Of a DNA stretch of 64,000 bases, positions 1-11,529 are shown in pieces. Source of the stretch: Balaenoptera acutorostrata. Its lineage: Eukaryota > Chordata > Mammalia > Artiodactyla > Balaenopteridae. The number at the start of each line of letters is the position of its first letter. The first letter of the stretch is position 1. Both the position numbers and the translations under genes were made by a program. The notes beneath the pieces were generated by a model, which saw only the letters and a program-made list of their open reading frames with translations, was not told the origin of the DNA and ran no database searches. The stretch covers positions 33,392,011 to 33,456,010 of the forward strand of contig NC_080082.1 of assembly GCF_949987535.1 (NCBI RefSeq). Direction: 5' to 3'.

Positions 1-19
1 AGATTGAACAAATAAAAAT

Positions 20-176
20 ATGGGACACTCGGTTAAATTTAAATTTCAGATGCAAATATATTTTAGTATAAATATGTCCCACATAATGTTTGGACATACT
101 TATACTAAAACGTTATTCAACTTTTAATCTGAAATGCAAATAAACTGGGTACCCTATATTTTATCTGGCAACCCTA
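20..176. mobile_element. Palindromic MITE-like DNA element
   Basis: The core is a near-perfect inverted repeat. The left arm is 61-79 and the right arm is 92-110, which are 19-nt arms with one mismatch around a 12-nt loop. Weaker symmetry continues outward, because a TTTCAGAT-type motif on the left is mirrored by ATCTGAAA on the right. The outer end reads ATCTGGCAACCC, which I associate with a common palindromic mammalian non-autonomous repeat. No coding capacity is seen. The family name is not certain. Confidence 0.6.
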
Positions 177-237
177 CTTAAGTGGGGTGTGGGATAGCTT
201 CAACTCCTTGAGGATTGGCACGAGGCAGTCTTCCACT

Positions 238-402
238 GCATATGAGAATCAGCTGGGAAGCTTTAAAAACAATGCTGGTTGCCTGGGTCCCACCTCCAGA
301 GAGTCTGATATAATTGTTCTGGGGTTCAGTCTGTGCTGGGATGTCTAGACACTCCACAGGTGATTTGAGGGTACAACCAAGGTTGATAACCACTGGATTA
401 GA
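238..402 (+). mobile_element. MER5A-like hAT-Charlie MITE
   Basis: The body contains the sequence signs of MER5A: a GAATCAGCTGGGAAGC segment, then CCTGGGTCCCACC, then a terminal AACCAAGGTTGATAACCACTGG resembling the inverted terminal repeat. It is an ancient, divergent non-autonomous DNA transposon and is non-coding. Confidence 0.65.
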
Positions 403-1559
403 CTGACATAATCCAGAGTCAGGTGGTGGAACTAGAGCCATTGAGGGGCCATTAGAGACAGAAGAGTTTTAGCTCTTCCTGTGAACTTTCAAACAAGAAA
501 GGTCTAGTGGCCTCAATAAGTAATGAGCCCCCTGTCATGTGCAGTGTGCAAGCAGTGGCTTGATGTTCTAAAGGCAATTTGTTTTCAGAGGGAACTCAAG
601 GATCAGAGGGAGTATAGATTTGATTGCTGGGAGGGTGGGGTAGGATTGGAGGAGGTAGTGGGTGAAATGATTGTTACAGCCTCTCCAATTTTGAAATTTC
701 AGGATTGCTTTATTTGTTAGATTAAAAAAAAAAATGTGTCACGATGATCCACAAAGACATGCAAAAAAAGAAAATTAGCGCATGCAAAAAAATGGTGACA
801 TCTGAGTAAAGTCTGTAGTCTAGTTAATCGTATTATGCCAATAATTTCCTGGTTTTCATAATGCATTGTAGATGTCACCATGAGGGGAAGCTGGGTCCTG
901 GGCCCAGCGGATCTCCCTGTACTATTTTTGCCACTTCTTGGGAGTCTGTGATTATTTCAAAATAAAAAGTTGAAAATAAATGAATTAATTAGATCGCACG
1001 GAACAACTGTTCTTCCAATGAAGGCTGAACCATGCAAGGCAGCAAGATGAGTCCAACAGGATATGAAGGCTCCCCACTGGAGAGGTGTGAAACCTGCCTC
1101 TGTCCCTCTCACACCCCCCTGTGCGGGGATGTCCTCTTCTTTTGGATTCTCCGGGCATCAAGGCAGATGGGGGAACCAGAGCCCTTCCAGAGGGTATGTT
1201 TACAAACAGAAACAGGGCCAGTGGAGTCACACGGAAAATAAAGCCACCCAAGCTTTTCCAGCGTTCATCGAAGGCGGGGAGCAGTACCCTTTTCCCTCTG
1301 GTCAAAATGAATTCATCATATTCCAGCTTTCATTAGCAATACAAAGAACGAATAATAAAAATGAAAGCCCAAACGGAGTCAAGATGAGGTAACAACAGGG
1401 GCCTGCAGGGACTCTGTGCGTGGGTGTTGAGTTGTGTGTGCATTTTTAGATAACAACTTCTATTCCGCACGTGGTAATTAGGGCCCCAAGGGGTTTGTGG
1501 ATTTTTTTTTCAAGGTTGGCAAGGGTCAGGAGGGGGCAGCTAAAATTCCCACACATCTG
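403..1559. other. Unclassified non-coding stretch
   Basis: I see no confident repeat, RNA gene or protein domain here. Open frames at 985-1392 overlap one another in several frames and on both strands and have no recognisable domain. A short A-rich run lies at 723-734. Confidence 0.5.
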
Positions 1560-2065
1560 GGGCAAACAGATACTCCAATTTCCTGTCAGCACCGCTGGTT
1601 TCTTGCGGAATTACTGGCTAAGTAAATGATTGTTATAAGACTATGAAGATTCGGTCAATCGAATTAACCCCTTTCGTCCATCGCCTCCCTCCCCCCAACC
1701 CGAACGGTTCACTCCATTTGCCTAAACTCGGTGGCTTTTGAAAACGTCTTCAAGCTTGAAGGCACTAGCCTTCCTCACATTGGCCGGGTGTAACCTGAGC
1801 GGGAACCGAGGCCCCCAATTGTTTTGCTAATCAAGATTATTGCCCCATTGAGATGTGGCCGCACAGCCCGGCTGACAAAATTTGTCAGTTTCCCATGAAA
1901 TAATTCTGTCAGTTTAGCCCCGTTGCTGGCAACTATTAACATATAAATGAAGTTTCTCCCTCCTCCGCTCCCCCTTTCTCCCTACCCCTCAGCCACTCAC
2001 CCTAATGGATGCACGGGAAATATAAACACACGTTCCCACCCCCCAGCTCCCGACTCCTCGTGCGC
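1560..2065. promoter_or_regulatory. Candidate conserved non-coding regulatory block
   Basis: This block is non-repetitive, has a balanced base composition, and contains dense short motifs. CTGACAAA and TTTGTCAG are arranged as a palindrome around one central base at 1872-1888, and another CTGTCAG follows at 1906-1912. These are TGACA-type cores bound by MEIS/TGIF family homeodomain proteins. GCTAATCAAGATTATTG near 1825-1845 holds two homeodomain-like cores, and an ATTAACATATAAATGA segment follows near 1935. Conservation is inferred from this texture only; no alignment was possible. Confidence 0.4.
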
Positions 2066-2640
2066 TTAAATCAAACCAGCTTCTTTTTCTCCGGTGCCTG
2101 CAAATCCTGTGGGCCATGAGGGCTCCAAAAGAAAGGGGGCTGGGAGGAGCTGAGTTGCACAAAACTACTTTTAAGGCACGAAACTGCCAGGCCCTAGTCC
2201 CCCGCTGACAGCAACAGACAACTGGCTGGGCCGGTGACGGTAGGCATGGCCCTCTGAATGCCAGGGCAGACCTCCAAGGCAGCCCTCAGGGACAGAATGG
2301 CAAAGTGGAACACAGGCTTTGAAAGAGTGGTCTTGCTCAGGGGTCAGACACCCAAGATCTCCTGTGCTAGTTTCGCTGCCTGACAGCAGGACCAGGGCTG
2401 GGTGGCGACTCGGAGGTCCCGCACCCCCATGCCTTGCTGGCCCGTCTCACACTGGATTCTGGGACGAGGGTGGGGCTGGGTTGAGCTTGACTTTTACTTC
2501 TTCACCTTAAAATCAGGACTGGCTTCCCCACAGTGTGGCTTGGGTTCTTAGCTGAGCTAAAAGGAGAAAGGAAATAAAGTCCTGGTCTTCCTATTTCTTC
2601 TGGGATGGAGTTAGAACCATAGGGAAGAAGACCAAAGGAT
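2066..2640. other. Unclassified G+C-moderate stretch
   Basis: No recognisable repeat or gene is seen. The open frame at 2319-2510 is rich in proline, glycine and serine, has no domain, and lacks convincing splice context. Confidence 0.45.
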
Positions 2641-2932
2641 ATATTATTCATATATATATAGTATATATAATAATATATATGTATGTATCATCTCAAACAC
2701 TCTGGTAAAATTGAATTCACAATGCTGAAATGAACAAATAATTTATGTACATATGTGTATATATGTATGTATGCATATGCATATATACACATGTATATAA
2801 TATCTCAAGCATTCTGGTAAAAATAAATTATATATACATATGTAAATTCAAAACCATATAAAGTTATATATATTATGTATGTATATATATATACATGTAC
2901 ATATGTATAATACACACACACACACACAAATC
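2641..2932. repeat. AT-rich and TA/TG/CA microsatellite tract
   Basis: Interrupted runs of TA, TATG and ATAC dinucleotides extend over about 290 bp and end in a (CA)n run near 2912-2928. An ATCTCAAxCAxTCTGGTAAAA segment appears twice (about 2688 and 2802), so part of the tract grew by local duplication of a mixed unit and not by simple slippage alone. Confidence 0.85.
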
Positions 2933-3597
2933 TTCAAGTCAACAATATTATCCATCTGGTGCTAAATTTGTTTAGTTCTGGAAAGAAAGTTCTGCCAGGA
3001 GCCTCGTGTGGTTAGAGGAGAACCCAAGATCCTGATAATCCATTGCATAGACTTTACAAGGTGGAGATCTACACAGAGGGACCCTCAATCATGATTTGTT
3101 CCCGCTATCTGGGAAACAAGCAGATTATGCTTTTGTGGCTGGCAGGGACAAGGCTGTGAATGAGCCTCCCTTCCCCCACCTCCAAATTGCATCAGTTTCC
3201 CAATCTTCCTGCCAGCTGGGAAAAGACACTGGTGAGTAAATGGCCCCCAAGGAAGCCCACCAGGAAGAACCCTGAGGCTGGTAGAGCTGAACTAGTCTTT
3301 GCCTTTGATCAGGACTGGAGAATGCTTTCCCCACAAGCAAAACTGCAGAGATGCAGTGAATCTGTGGGACTTCCCAGTCAGGAAGGCCTGGGTTGAAATG
3401 TTTTCTTTAAGCCCGGGCACTTAGCTAATAGTCAAACACTGAGACTTGTTTTGGAATGGGAAATCATTTTTAGTTTATTTGATGTGACTTTGAAATTTTT
3501 CTCCTGAGAAAGTAGGGAAGTAATCCAAAGGGGTCTTCACCGTTAAATCTGTAAAAATTAGTCTTTCAATAAATATAGTTTAAACATTAAAGGTTCA

Positions 3598-3835
3598 ACA
3601 TCAGGCTGCCCAGATTCCCAGTGTTACTGGACTCACTAGCTGTGTGACTTTTGGCAAGTTATTTAACCTCTCTGTTACTTAATCTCTCTGTTATTTAACC
3701 TCCTCTTCAAAATGAGAATATTAAAGCTACCTATTCATTCTTAGGTCATGAAGAATATACAAGATTATGTTTACAAAGTGCTTGGATAGTGTCTGGCATA
3801 TAGTAAGTGCTATGTGTTTGTTAAATAAGGCAATG
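3598..3835 (+). mobile_element. MIR SINE
   Basis: The MIR core is recognisable in sense orientation: CTAGCTGTGTGACTTTTGGC, then AACCTCTCTG, a CTTCAAAATGAGAATA segment, and the downstream GTGTCTGGCATATAGTAAG signature. An internal duplication of CTCTCTGTTACTTAAT (second copy reads CTCTCTGTTATTTAAC) lies near 3668-3702. Confidence 0.8.
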
Positions 3836-4221
3836 TCTAGAAAGAATTCAATAACACTCCTTGTATACATTGATTTATTGTATGATCACTTTCTCCTTAT
3901 AAACAACAAGAACATTTAAATTTCTTGGTAATGACCTAAGGTTTTCTTTCAAAATATATTTATTTACGTAGAATATGGAGTCAATTTAATGAAAGATACT
4001 AAATAAATCATAGTACAGGGAAAAGGCAGATGTGTTAAAAACATAAAGATCGTAGAGAAATGACTAAAGTTTAAAAAAACACTATTATAAGTGATTAGAC
4101 TTGGGGCAAATTCTCAGATGTTTATCTCAAAGACAACCAAAACGTGCAATGGGATTCTTTAGTTCTCTGTTATCTTTTCCCCATAACTTTGAATTTTTAC
4201 ATGAAACTTGGGATTAGGCTT

Positions 4222-4583
4222 TGTTATGGACTGAATTGTGTCCCCCAAATTCATATGTTGTAGCCCTAACCCCAAAGGGACCTTAGGAGACAGGTCCTTT
4301 AAGAAGGTGATTAAGGTTATACGAGGTCGTAAGGGTGGGACCCTAATTCAGTAAGACTGGTGCCCTTACAAGAAGAGAAAGGAACATGTAGAAAAGGCCA
4401 AGTGAGGATACAGGGAGAAGGCGATTACCTGCAAGCCAAAAAAAAAAGCCTCAAGAAAGACCAAACCTCCGGACACCTCAACTTTGGACTCCTAGTCTCC
4501 AAATCCATGAGAAAATACATTTTTGTCATTTAAGCCACTCAGTCTGTGTTTTTTTTTAATGACAGCCTGAGCAGGCTAATACA
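4222..4583 (+). mobile_element. Solo MLT1-type LTR (ERVL-MaLR)
   Basis: The element starts TGTTATGGACTGAATTGTGT and ends CAGGCTAATACA, so it has the TG...CA ends of an LTR. It carries typical MLT1 landmarks (TTCATATGTTGTAGCCCTAA, a TTTAAGCCACTCAGTCTGTG segment near the 3' end). It is flanked by a perfect 5-bp duplication, GGCTT at 4217-4221 and 4584-4588, the size expected for ERVL integration. No internal retroviral sequence remains, so this is a solo LTR formed by LTR-LTR recombination. The subfamily is uncertain. Confidence 0.85.
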
Positions 4584-4749
4584 GGCTTATATGGGTGAAG
4601 GGAAGAGCTTTTTTCCAGAAAGTTCTTTTTTCCTATATTTAATCTGAATTCAAAAAAACCCAAAAACAAAAAAACACAGCGAGAAATAAGTGTGTATCAG
4701 AGATAACCACACAATTTCCAACCCTTCTCAACTATAACGACACAATTAA

Positions 4750-4905
4750 AAATGACTAAAATGTACTGAGTACTAAACTGGATTGTTCACCATCAGGGCT
4801 ACACATACCATGTGAGTAATATCACTTGATTCTCACTACAAATCCAGGAAGAAGATTCTAGACATGTGAAAACTACAGCTTGCAGAGTCTGACAATCTGC
4901 CAACA
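4750..4905 (-). mobile_element. MIR SINE (antisense)
   Basis: The order of motifs is that of a reversed MIR: TACTGAGTACTAAACTGG, a TGATTCTCACTACAA segment, then GTGAAAACTACAGCTTGCAG. It is divergent and truncated. Confidence 0.55.
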
Positions 4906-5640
4906 TCCCTTACGAAGAAAGTTCAGAAATTGTAGGCTGGACTTGGGTCTTTCAATCCCCATGGCATTCTTCTGGCACAATTTTCTAAATTCAAGAGACT
5001 TTCTGAGGGCTGCTTACAAGGAGTCAGGGGAACAGCCGAACCTCCAAGGGAGGCTGCTCAAGCCCGCTGGAGGGCTGATGGGTTCTGGGAAGGGCCCCTC
5101 AGCCCCCCACCCCCGCCCAGAGGACCACACTTTCATGACCTGGGTCATTTTCTAAAATAGTTTCATTTTAAAAATGAACATGGGCTCTCCTGGAAGCAGC
5201 CAACATTGGCAGAGATTAAATAATTAGCATTTCAAAGTGTTCATCTCATTTTCCCCTTTGCCAGGGTGAGAACCAATGCAGGACAAAAATGAGCTCGTCT
5301 TTTTTCCTGCCTCAGCCTGGGAAGGATCTTCCCAGAAGAAACACCACAGGCCCATTGCTGCAGCTGGCTCCCCAGAGCCGGTCCCATCTGAAGGCTGGTC
5401 CCATCCTGGCCAGGCCAGCCCCCATGACAACCCAGTGAGGGATGGCTTATCAACCCCATGACTCAGCCCTTCCCAACAGACCCAGGGGGTCAACCCTGGG
5501 ACATTGCTTACGGGAATTAATGAGAGCACGATGCTGGTAATTTTGGCATTGGCAGATTACATTTAAATTTTTAGAAATCCCTTTATGGAGCTGAAGAATA
5601 GCACCAACACACCCATGTAATAAAGGAATGAGATTTATCT
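4906..5640. other. Unclassified unique stretch
   Basis: No repeat was recognised. Overlapping open frames on both strands at 5224-5529 share the same bases in different frames and show no domain, so they are not called as genes. Confidence 0.4.
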
Positions 5641-5785
5641 GAGTTAATAGAGAGGCCTAGAGCTGTACCATTGGGCACAGTGGCCACTAGCTACATGTGG
5701 CTATGAGCACTCACAAAGGGGCAGGGGTACATGGGCACTTTGTGATGTGCTTTCACAAGTGTAAAATAATCACCGGATTTCAAAG
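5641..5785. mobile_element. Ancient DNA-transposon-like fragment
   Basis: The CAGTGGCCACTAGCTACATG and TGTGGCTATGAGCACT motifs match a widespread mammalian palindromic hAT-like repeat. A second related fragment occurs near 44955-45050. The family name is not certain. Confidence 0.45.
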
Positions 5786-6049
5786 ACTGAGTGTAACAAG
5801 GGTCAAAGTTCTCATCATCTTGTCACTATTTTTTTATATTGATTACCTATTGAAATGATAATATTTTGTATATATTAGCTTAAATAAAGCATATGATTAA
5901 AATTAATTCCACCTGTTTATTTCTTTTTGCATTTGTGAATGTGGCTACTCTAAAGGGCTTCCCTGTCTCTCTAAATCTTTCTCTCTAATTCATCACCTTC
6001 TTTTACCCTCTCTCTGCCCCCTGTCACCATCTGAAATTCTCTGATTTAA

Positions 6050-6340
6050 ATATTTGTTTGCTCCTACGTTTCTGTTTCTCCTTCCTGAATGTAAGGTCCC
6101 TGAAGACAGGGGCTATCTCTATCTAATCCGTTGCTTTAGCTCTAGTACTCAGTGCCAGGCACCAGATAAGTGTTCAATATATATTTCTAGGTTGCATGAA
6201 GGAGGAAAGGGAACACAGGTAGGAGGAACTCCTTGCTCTGATCTCCTAGATTGCAGGAAACTTATCGTGATTACCTTTTTATCCCCAGGCAGACACATAG
6301 GAGGTGCCCAATGAATGTTTAATGCATGCACAACCATTGA
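6050..6340 (+). mobile_element. L2 LINE 3'-end fragments
   Basis: Two successive L2 3'-end signatures are present. One has CTTCCTGAATGTAAGGTCCC with TCAGTGCCAGGCACCAGATA. The other has ATCCCCAGGCAGACACATAG with GTGCCCAATGAATGTTTAAT. Both are in sense orientation, ancient and non-coding. Confidence 0.65.
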
Positions 6341-6565
6341 AACTCATTTTTTGTAGTGTAGAAGTCTAAAATGAGCTAACTTTCTCAAACAAGGGACCAT
6401 TCTGGCCTTGGCTAAATAATGTTCTTTCCTCTCTGTCTGGTCCTCTTAATGGCCTCCTTTTCATGACAAGAAAACATCCATATTTCACCAGTAAGATAAG
6501 GCTTTGGCAGTCCAGCTGGATGGGAGAAGAGCATGATAATACAAATCACTGTGTATATAGTAATT

Positions 6566-6779
6566 TTTTAAATATTTATTTATTTATTTATTTGGTTGCA
6601 CCAGGTCTTAGTTGCAGCAGGCGGGCTCCTTAGTTGCAGCTTGCCAGCTCCTTAGTTGTGGCATGCGAACTCTTAGTTGCAGCATGCATGTGGGATCTAG
6701 TTCCCTGACCAGGGATCGAACCCAGGCCCCCTGCATTGGGAGCGTGGAGTCTTAAGCACTGTGCCACAAGGGAAGTCCC
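6566..6779 (-). mobile_element. CHR-type tRNA-derived SINE, older subfamily
   Basis: It is antisense. The A-rich tail appears as TTTATTTATTTATTTATTTGG at the left, and the tRNA-like head appears at the right, where ACCAGGGATCGAACCC is the reversed B box and the end reads CACAAGGGAAGTCCC. The body contains about four copies of a CTTAGTTGCAGC-like module, a subfamily feature. A 10-bp duplication with one mismatch flanks it (TATAGTAATT at 6556-6565 and TATAGTACTT at 6780-6789). Confidence 0.85.
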
Positions 6780-6782
6780 TAT

Positions 6783-6995
6783 AGTACTTTATATTTTGGT
6801 AGGTACTTTCATGTACTCTAGCATTTCATTTGACACTCAAAATTACTTTGTAAAGTAAGAGCAGCAGACATTAGCATCCCATTTAACAAAAGAGGAAACA
6901 GGTTTGGAGAGGTTGCCCAAGCCTCTTGGCTTGCCTGTAGTAAGTAACTGGCAGAGCTAAAATTCGGGCCCAGAACTTTCAATTCCTCCTTCAGG
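6783..6995 (-). mobile_element. MIR SINE (antisense)
   Basis: A reversed MIR core is visible: CATCCCATTTAACAAAAGAG, GAAACAGGTTTGGAGAGG, then AGTAAGTAACTGGCAGAGCT. The CHR SINE at 6566-6779 sits directly against its left end. Confidence 0.75.
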
Positions 6996-7049
6996 GCTTT
7001 TTTTAAAGGCTCTTCTGCCTAGAATCCAATAGACCACTTTCTGACAAAC

Positions 7050-7470
7050 ATAAGAAAGCAAGGTCTCTTCCATTAACCATAACTCTGTCCAGAACCCTTC
7101 AATGACTCTCTGTTACAGATAAAATCCAAATCACTTATCCCAGTATGGGAAGCTTTCTGCAATCTTTCCTTTCCAGCCGTATCTCCTGTTAGTGACCCCT
7201 TCCCCTACAAACACCCACGTGCTCACATGTATAATCCCTCACATCTCAACTTGCCCCGAGTGTGCCTTGTACTTTCCCACCAACTGTCACGTCCACTCCA
7301 TTTACCCTATCTGGGCTGCTTTCCCCCAAATCCATTCACATTCTTTTCTTCCAAATTTCCAGCCTTGTTCATTAGCCCCTCCAGGCCACATCCCTGCTTT
7401 CCTTCTACCATTTTTCTTTTTTGCCAGTGTCTGGAAGCTTAAGCCTAGTGTTCCTTATTGAGCCATTAAT
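7050..7470 (+). mobile_element. L2 LINE fragment
   Basis: AACCCTTCAATGACTCTCTG followed by AGATAAAATCCAAATCACTT is typical of the L2 3' region. The region after it is pyrimidine-rich, as is usual for L2. Open frames inside it (7192-7461) are by-products of this composition. Confidence 0.6.
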
Positions 7471-8565
7471 AGTCCAAATGACCTGCCCAGTGCCTCGTTC
7501 ACAGAGCCTTCACTCACGCATACTGGGCATTTGAGGTGTTATATGCGAGCCACACGACAACTATTCACATCCTTAAGGGGGAGCTTCCAGTTTCCTACAA
7601 GATCCCAGCCAGTGCTATGGTTAATAATAATTCAGGATGGGTATTTCACTCAAGTGTGTCCAATCAAAAGAGTCTCTTTCATGGCTGCCTCAGGAGATGT
7701 AACAGTGAGAAGCTGAAGACAGTGAGCGAGAAAGAAGTCGCATAAAGGTAGAGGCATATACGAGGGATGGAAATTTATGGTTGGTTTCAAATCTCTGCCA
7801 AGCTGCCCTTCCATAGCCACAGGCTCAGCTATAATAGTGTACAAGTCATAGAACTCTGACCAGCCAGTGGATTGCTTCCCCTTGAAATAAGTGCTCTCTC
7901 TGGTCTAATCAGCTGTGGCGGGATCCCATGGTACAGACCTTGGAACACGTCTGCTTTCTACGGCTGATATGTGCAATGGATCTTGACTTTAAAGACTAAA
8001 TCCTCTTTCCTATTGGGTAGAGGGAAGGGCGTTTGTTCCTAAGAGAATGTACTTTGAAATTAACAACTGAAACCCTCTGGAAGGCAAGGTGAGCTGATTG
8101 TCTCTACCACTAGCATGGCTGAGAGCTGTTCAGAATTCACAAGCAAGCCACGTAGAAACCCACAGGCTCACAGAGCAGGGTCTGTGTCCCTGCTCCCAGT
8201 GAATAAGCCAGGTCTGTGAGTTGGAATGTGGCACAAAAACTCCAAGCATCAAGCGGGGTGTCAGATTAGATGACGGTCAATACACCTCCCAATCTTAAAA
8301 TACACTAAGATACTTAGATTCTCCAAGGTTTTCTAATAGCCTGTCCTCATTTCAGCACATCTCCTGCACGGTGACTGCTGGAAAAGGCATCCCAGCTGGT
8401 ATTCCTCCAGCTTGGGTGCGTTCCTTTGCTGAATGTTGCCAATATGCTTACTTCTAGTACAGGGAAGAGATTTTATTTCCGACAGGCCTAGTCTCTGAAT
8501 TAGCCATCTTTGTGAGTCGTCAAGAATAGATTCCAGGGGAAGTGGACCAAACCAAGGGTGTGAAA
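7471..8565. other. Unclassified unique stretch
   Basis: No recognisable repeat, RNA gene or coding domain was seen. Short open frames near 7531-7844 overlap in opposite strands and are not supported. Confidence 0.4.
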
Positions 8566-8588
8566 TGTGTGTGTGTGTGTGTGTGTTT
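8566..8588. repeat. (TG)n microsatellite
   Basis: A pure TG dinucleotide run of about 23 bp. Confidence 0.9.
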
Positions 8589-8870
8589 GAGAATGACACT
8601 CAGAATAGAGCAGCAACAGATAAAACCAAAACAAAGAGATGCTTGGATTAAAATAGGTAAGAAAGCATCAGAACTTCATCTCATAGCTTCTTTCCCATTT
8701 ATTGGGAATGTCTAAAGAACTCCCCGCAGGCACAGTATTTCACGTGGGCAAAATATATGGGCATAACACAGGGATGTAGTCCCTGACTGCAAAGAATTAT
8801 TTTAGTTTGGTAGCAAATTGCTTGTTGGTGGCTCCTCAGCTCAACCCACCCAAAAGTGGACTCATTACCA

Positions 8871-8883
8871 CCCCCCCCCCCCC
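8871..8883. repeat. C13 homopolymer
   Basis: Thirteen consecutive C residues. Such tracts are prone to assembly length error, so the exact count is uncertain. Confidence 0.85.
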
Positions 8884-9144
8884 ATATACACACACTCTTT
8901 CCATTTGCTTCTCTCCCATCTCCAGATGGTACACCAAACACTCAGTTACATGGGCAAAAACACTTGGGGCCAAACTTGATGCTTTCTGTGGATTCTGCCT
9001 TCTAAATATTTCTCAAATCTGTCTCCTCTCTATTCTGGTGTAAGCTTCCACTCTCTCTTGCATAATCCACTCTTTTAAGTTATCTCTTTGCAGGCACTTT
9101 GGAATCTCGTCCACCCATCCATGTTCTACACTACTGCCCGAATG

Positions 9145-10625
9145 ATCTTTTCCCTCCAGCTGTATTGAGGTATAAATAAACATATAATAAACTATACTTG
9201 TTTATACTTCAAGTTTGGTAAGTTGTGAGATGAGTTTTCATCCATGAAACCATGGATCAATATAATCATCAAAATGTCTTTTGACCTCTTGTAGTCACAT
9301 CCTCCCATCCCCCTCCACTCCTCTGGGTCCCAAGCAGCCACATGTCATTCTGTCACTATGGGTAAGTTTGCATTTCCTAGAGTTGTATATAAGTGAGTAT
9401 ATAATATGTACTCTTTTTGTCCAGCTTCTTTCACTCAGCATACCTGTTTTGAGATTCACCCAAGTTCTCACCTGTAGCAATAGTTTTATTTGTATTGTTG
9501 TTTTTAATGGCTGAGCAGTATTCCATTGAATGGATACACAGTTGATTTATCAACACACCTATTGATGAACATTGTCGTTGTTTCCAGGTTTTTTACCTAT
9601 TATAAATAAAGCTACTAAGAAACTATGAAAAAGAGTTTGTGTGGATCTAATTCTCTTAGATAAATACCTAGAACTGGGATGGCTAAATCATATGGTGGGT
9701 GTACATTTAACTTTTTAAGAAACTGGAAACTGTTTTCCAAAGTGGTTGTACCATTTCACATAATCAGTAACAACATGTGAAACTTTCAGTTGGGGAACAT
9801 TCTAACCAGTGCTTGGAGTCACTGATTTTTTTTTAGTTTTAGCCATTCTAGTGGGTGTAATATCACACCCGCTGCATAGTAGTGCCATATTGTGGTTATA
9901 ATTTTCATTCCCTAATAACTAATGATGTTAACAATCATTTTGTGTGTTAGTTGCCATCAGTATATCTTTTTTTTGGTTAAGCGTCTGTTCAAACCTTTTA
10001 TTAGTTTGTTTGTTTTCTTATTACTGAGTTTTGAGAGTTATTTAGAATTCTAGATGCAAGTCTTCTACCTCTTCAATTTTCCAGAAGAATTTGTGTAGAA
10101 CTAGTATTATTTCTTCCTTAAATGTTTGGTAGAATTCCCCAGTGAAAGCACCTAGCCTAGAGTTGTCTTCATGGGAAGAATTTTAACTAAAAATTTATTT
10201 AACAGATATCGGACTATTCAGCTTGTCTATTTCTCAATGAATAAGTTTTGGTAGTCTGTATTTTCAAGAAATTTGTCCCTTTCATCTAAGTTGTCAAATT
10301 TATTAGAATCAAGGTGTTATTTGGATAATAAGGATAATATTTGCTTATTATCATCTTAACATCTATAAATCAGTAGTGATGCCACTGCTCTTGTTTCTGA
10401 TATTGGTAATTCTGCCTTCTCTCTTTTTCTCTGGTTAGTTAGGCTAAATATTTGTCAGTTTTACTGATCTTGTCAAATATCTAGTTTTGTTTTCACTTAT
10501 TTTCTGTATTGATTTGGTTTTCTTTTTCATTTATTTATTTTCTGATCTTTATTTGTTGCCTTTATTTTTCTTGCTTTGAATTTAATTTGCTCTTCTTTTC
10601 CTGGTTTCTTATGGTAGAAACTTAG
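9145..10625 (-). mobile_element. Ancient L1M-type LINE-1, antisense
   Basis: The left part (9150-10010) is the reversed 3' end of an old L1. It has a CCAGCTGTATTGAGGTATAA start, then CATCCATGAAACCATGGATC, and further on ATTCCATTGAATGGATACAC and GTTTCCAGGTTTTTTACC, which are antisense ORF2 carboxy-end landmarks. The right part (10030-10625) jumps to the antisense reverse-transcriptase region: GGTAGAATTCCCCAGTGAAA reads, on the other strand, as the remains of the conserved P-D-G-F-T-G-E-F segment. Sequence between these parts is missing, so the element carries an internal deletion. It is heavily mutated, with no intact frame. Confidence 0.8.
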
Positions 10626-11398
10626 TTCTGCCCAACTATAAACTACTTTCCACTGTCCTTTTGCCTTGCCAAAGTTGTCAAAAAAGCCTCTTATTTCCAT
10701 CCCACCAGTCTTGGAAGAATCAATTAAGTCAACACAGCTTCGTGAATATACATATAAACTTGGGAAAAGTCAGGAATGCCTTTCATATTCCAAATTTTTA
10801 TTTGTGAGACTGCTGTCCATCAGTTCATCATGCCCTGAACCCATCACGCTCCAAACGTACTTCTCCATCCAGCAAGGAGCACTACAGGAGACAGTGCCTC
10901 TCCCTACTGCCCCCAGCCCATCTTGATATTGTTTGACAGCCTCTTTCCTCTCTAGGTGAGCAGATACACCTCTGGTCCCACATCGTAGCCCATCCTCAAC
11001 CTGTTAAATAGTGATGGATTACTGACATCCCCTTGGTATTGTGCTCAGAGCTATCAGGAAAGGAAAGGAGAAAGTCTCCACCCTCTGGGACATCTCAGCC
11101 CTGGTCAAACAGGAAGGACATGTATATGGAGGTACCAACCCTGCCCACATGTGTGAGAGGATGAAGCTACTGCAAATGGAAGGAGGCTGGTAAGATAGGT
11201 CCTTGGGGGATGATGTCGTATGGGTACATTTCCCAGAGAAGATTACCTTAATTTGCCTTTAAAGATGTCTGGTTTTTAAAAGAAATGTCCTCTGTCTTTT
11301 CTTCCACTGTTCCATATCCTATTTTCAAGATCCAAAGATCCATCTCAGGGCTCACTTCCTCCAGAATAAAATAGAATGATTAAAAACATACCCTCCAG
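10626..11398. other. Unclassified stretch
   Basis: No recognised repeat or gene. The open frame at 10666-10926 has no identifiable domain. Confidence 0.4.
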
Positions 11399-11510
11399 GG
11401 GACTTCCCTGGTGGCCCAGTGGTTAAGACTCTGCACTTCCAACACAGGGGGCATGGGTTCGAACCCTGGTTAGGGGAACTAAGATCCCACATGCCACGTG
11501 GCACGGCCAA
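11399..11510 (+). mobile_element. Short CHR-type tRNA-derived SINE
   Basis: The sequence begins GGGGACTTCCCTGGTGGCCC (A-box region TGGCCCAGTGGTTAAGA) and holds a B box in GGGTTCGAACCC at about 11456-11467. It ends at the CACGTGGCACGGCCAA module, lacking the long body of the full CHR elements in this window. No clear A-tail survives. Confidence 0.85.
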
Positions 11511-11529
11511 CACGCTCTCCGGTGTCTGA

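Noticed and set aside
4222..4583. Possible retroviral genes near the LTRs (also 20691, 43504 and 45247)
   Set aside because: All appear to be solo or truncated LTRs. No gag, pol or env sequence is recognisable next to any of them.
11456..11467. B-box sequences (GGTTCGA type) suggesting tRNA genes
   Set aside because: They lie in SINE heads; no cloverleaf with intact acceptor and anticodon arms is present, and the rest of each element is SINE body.
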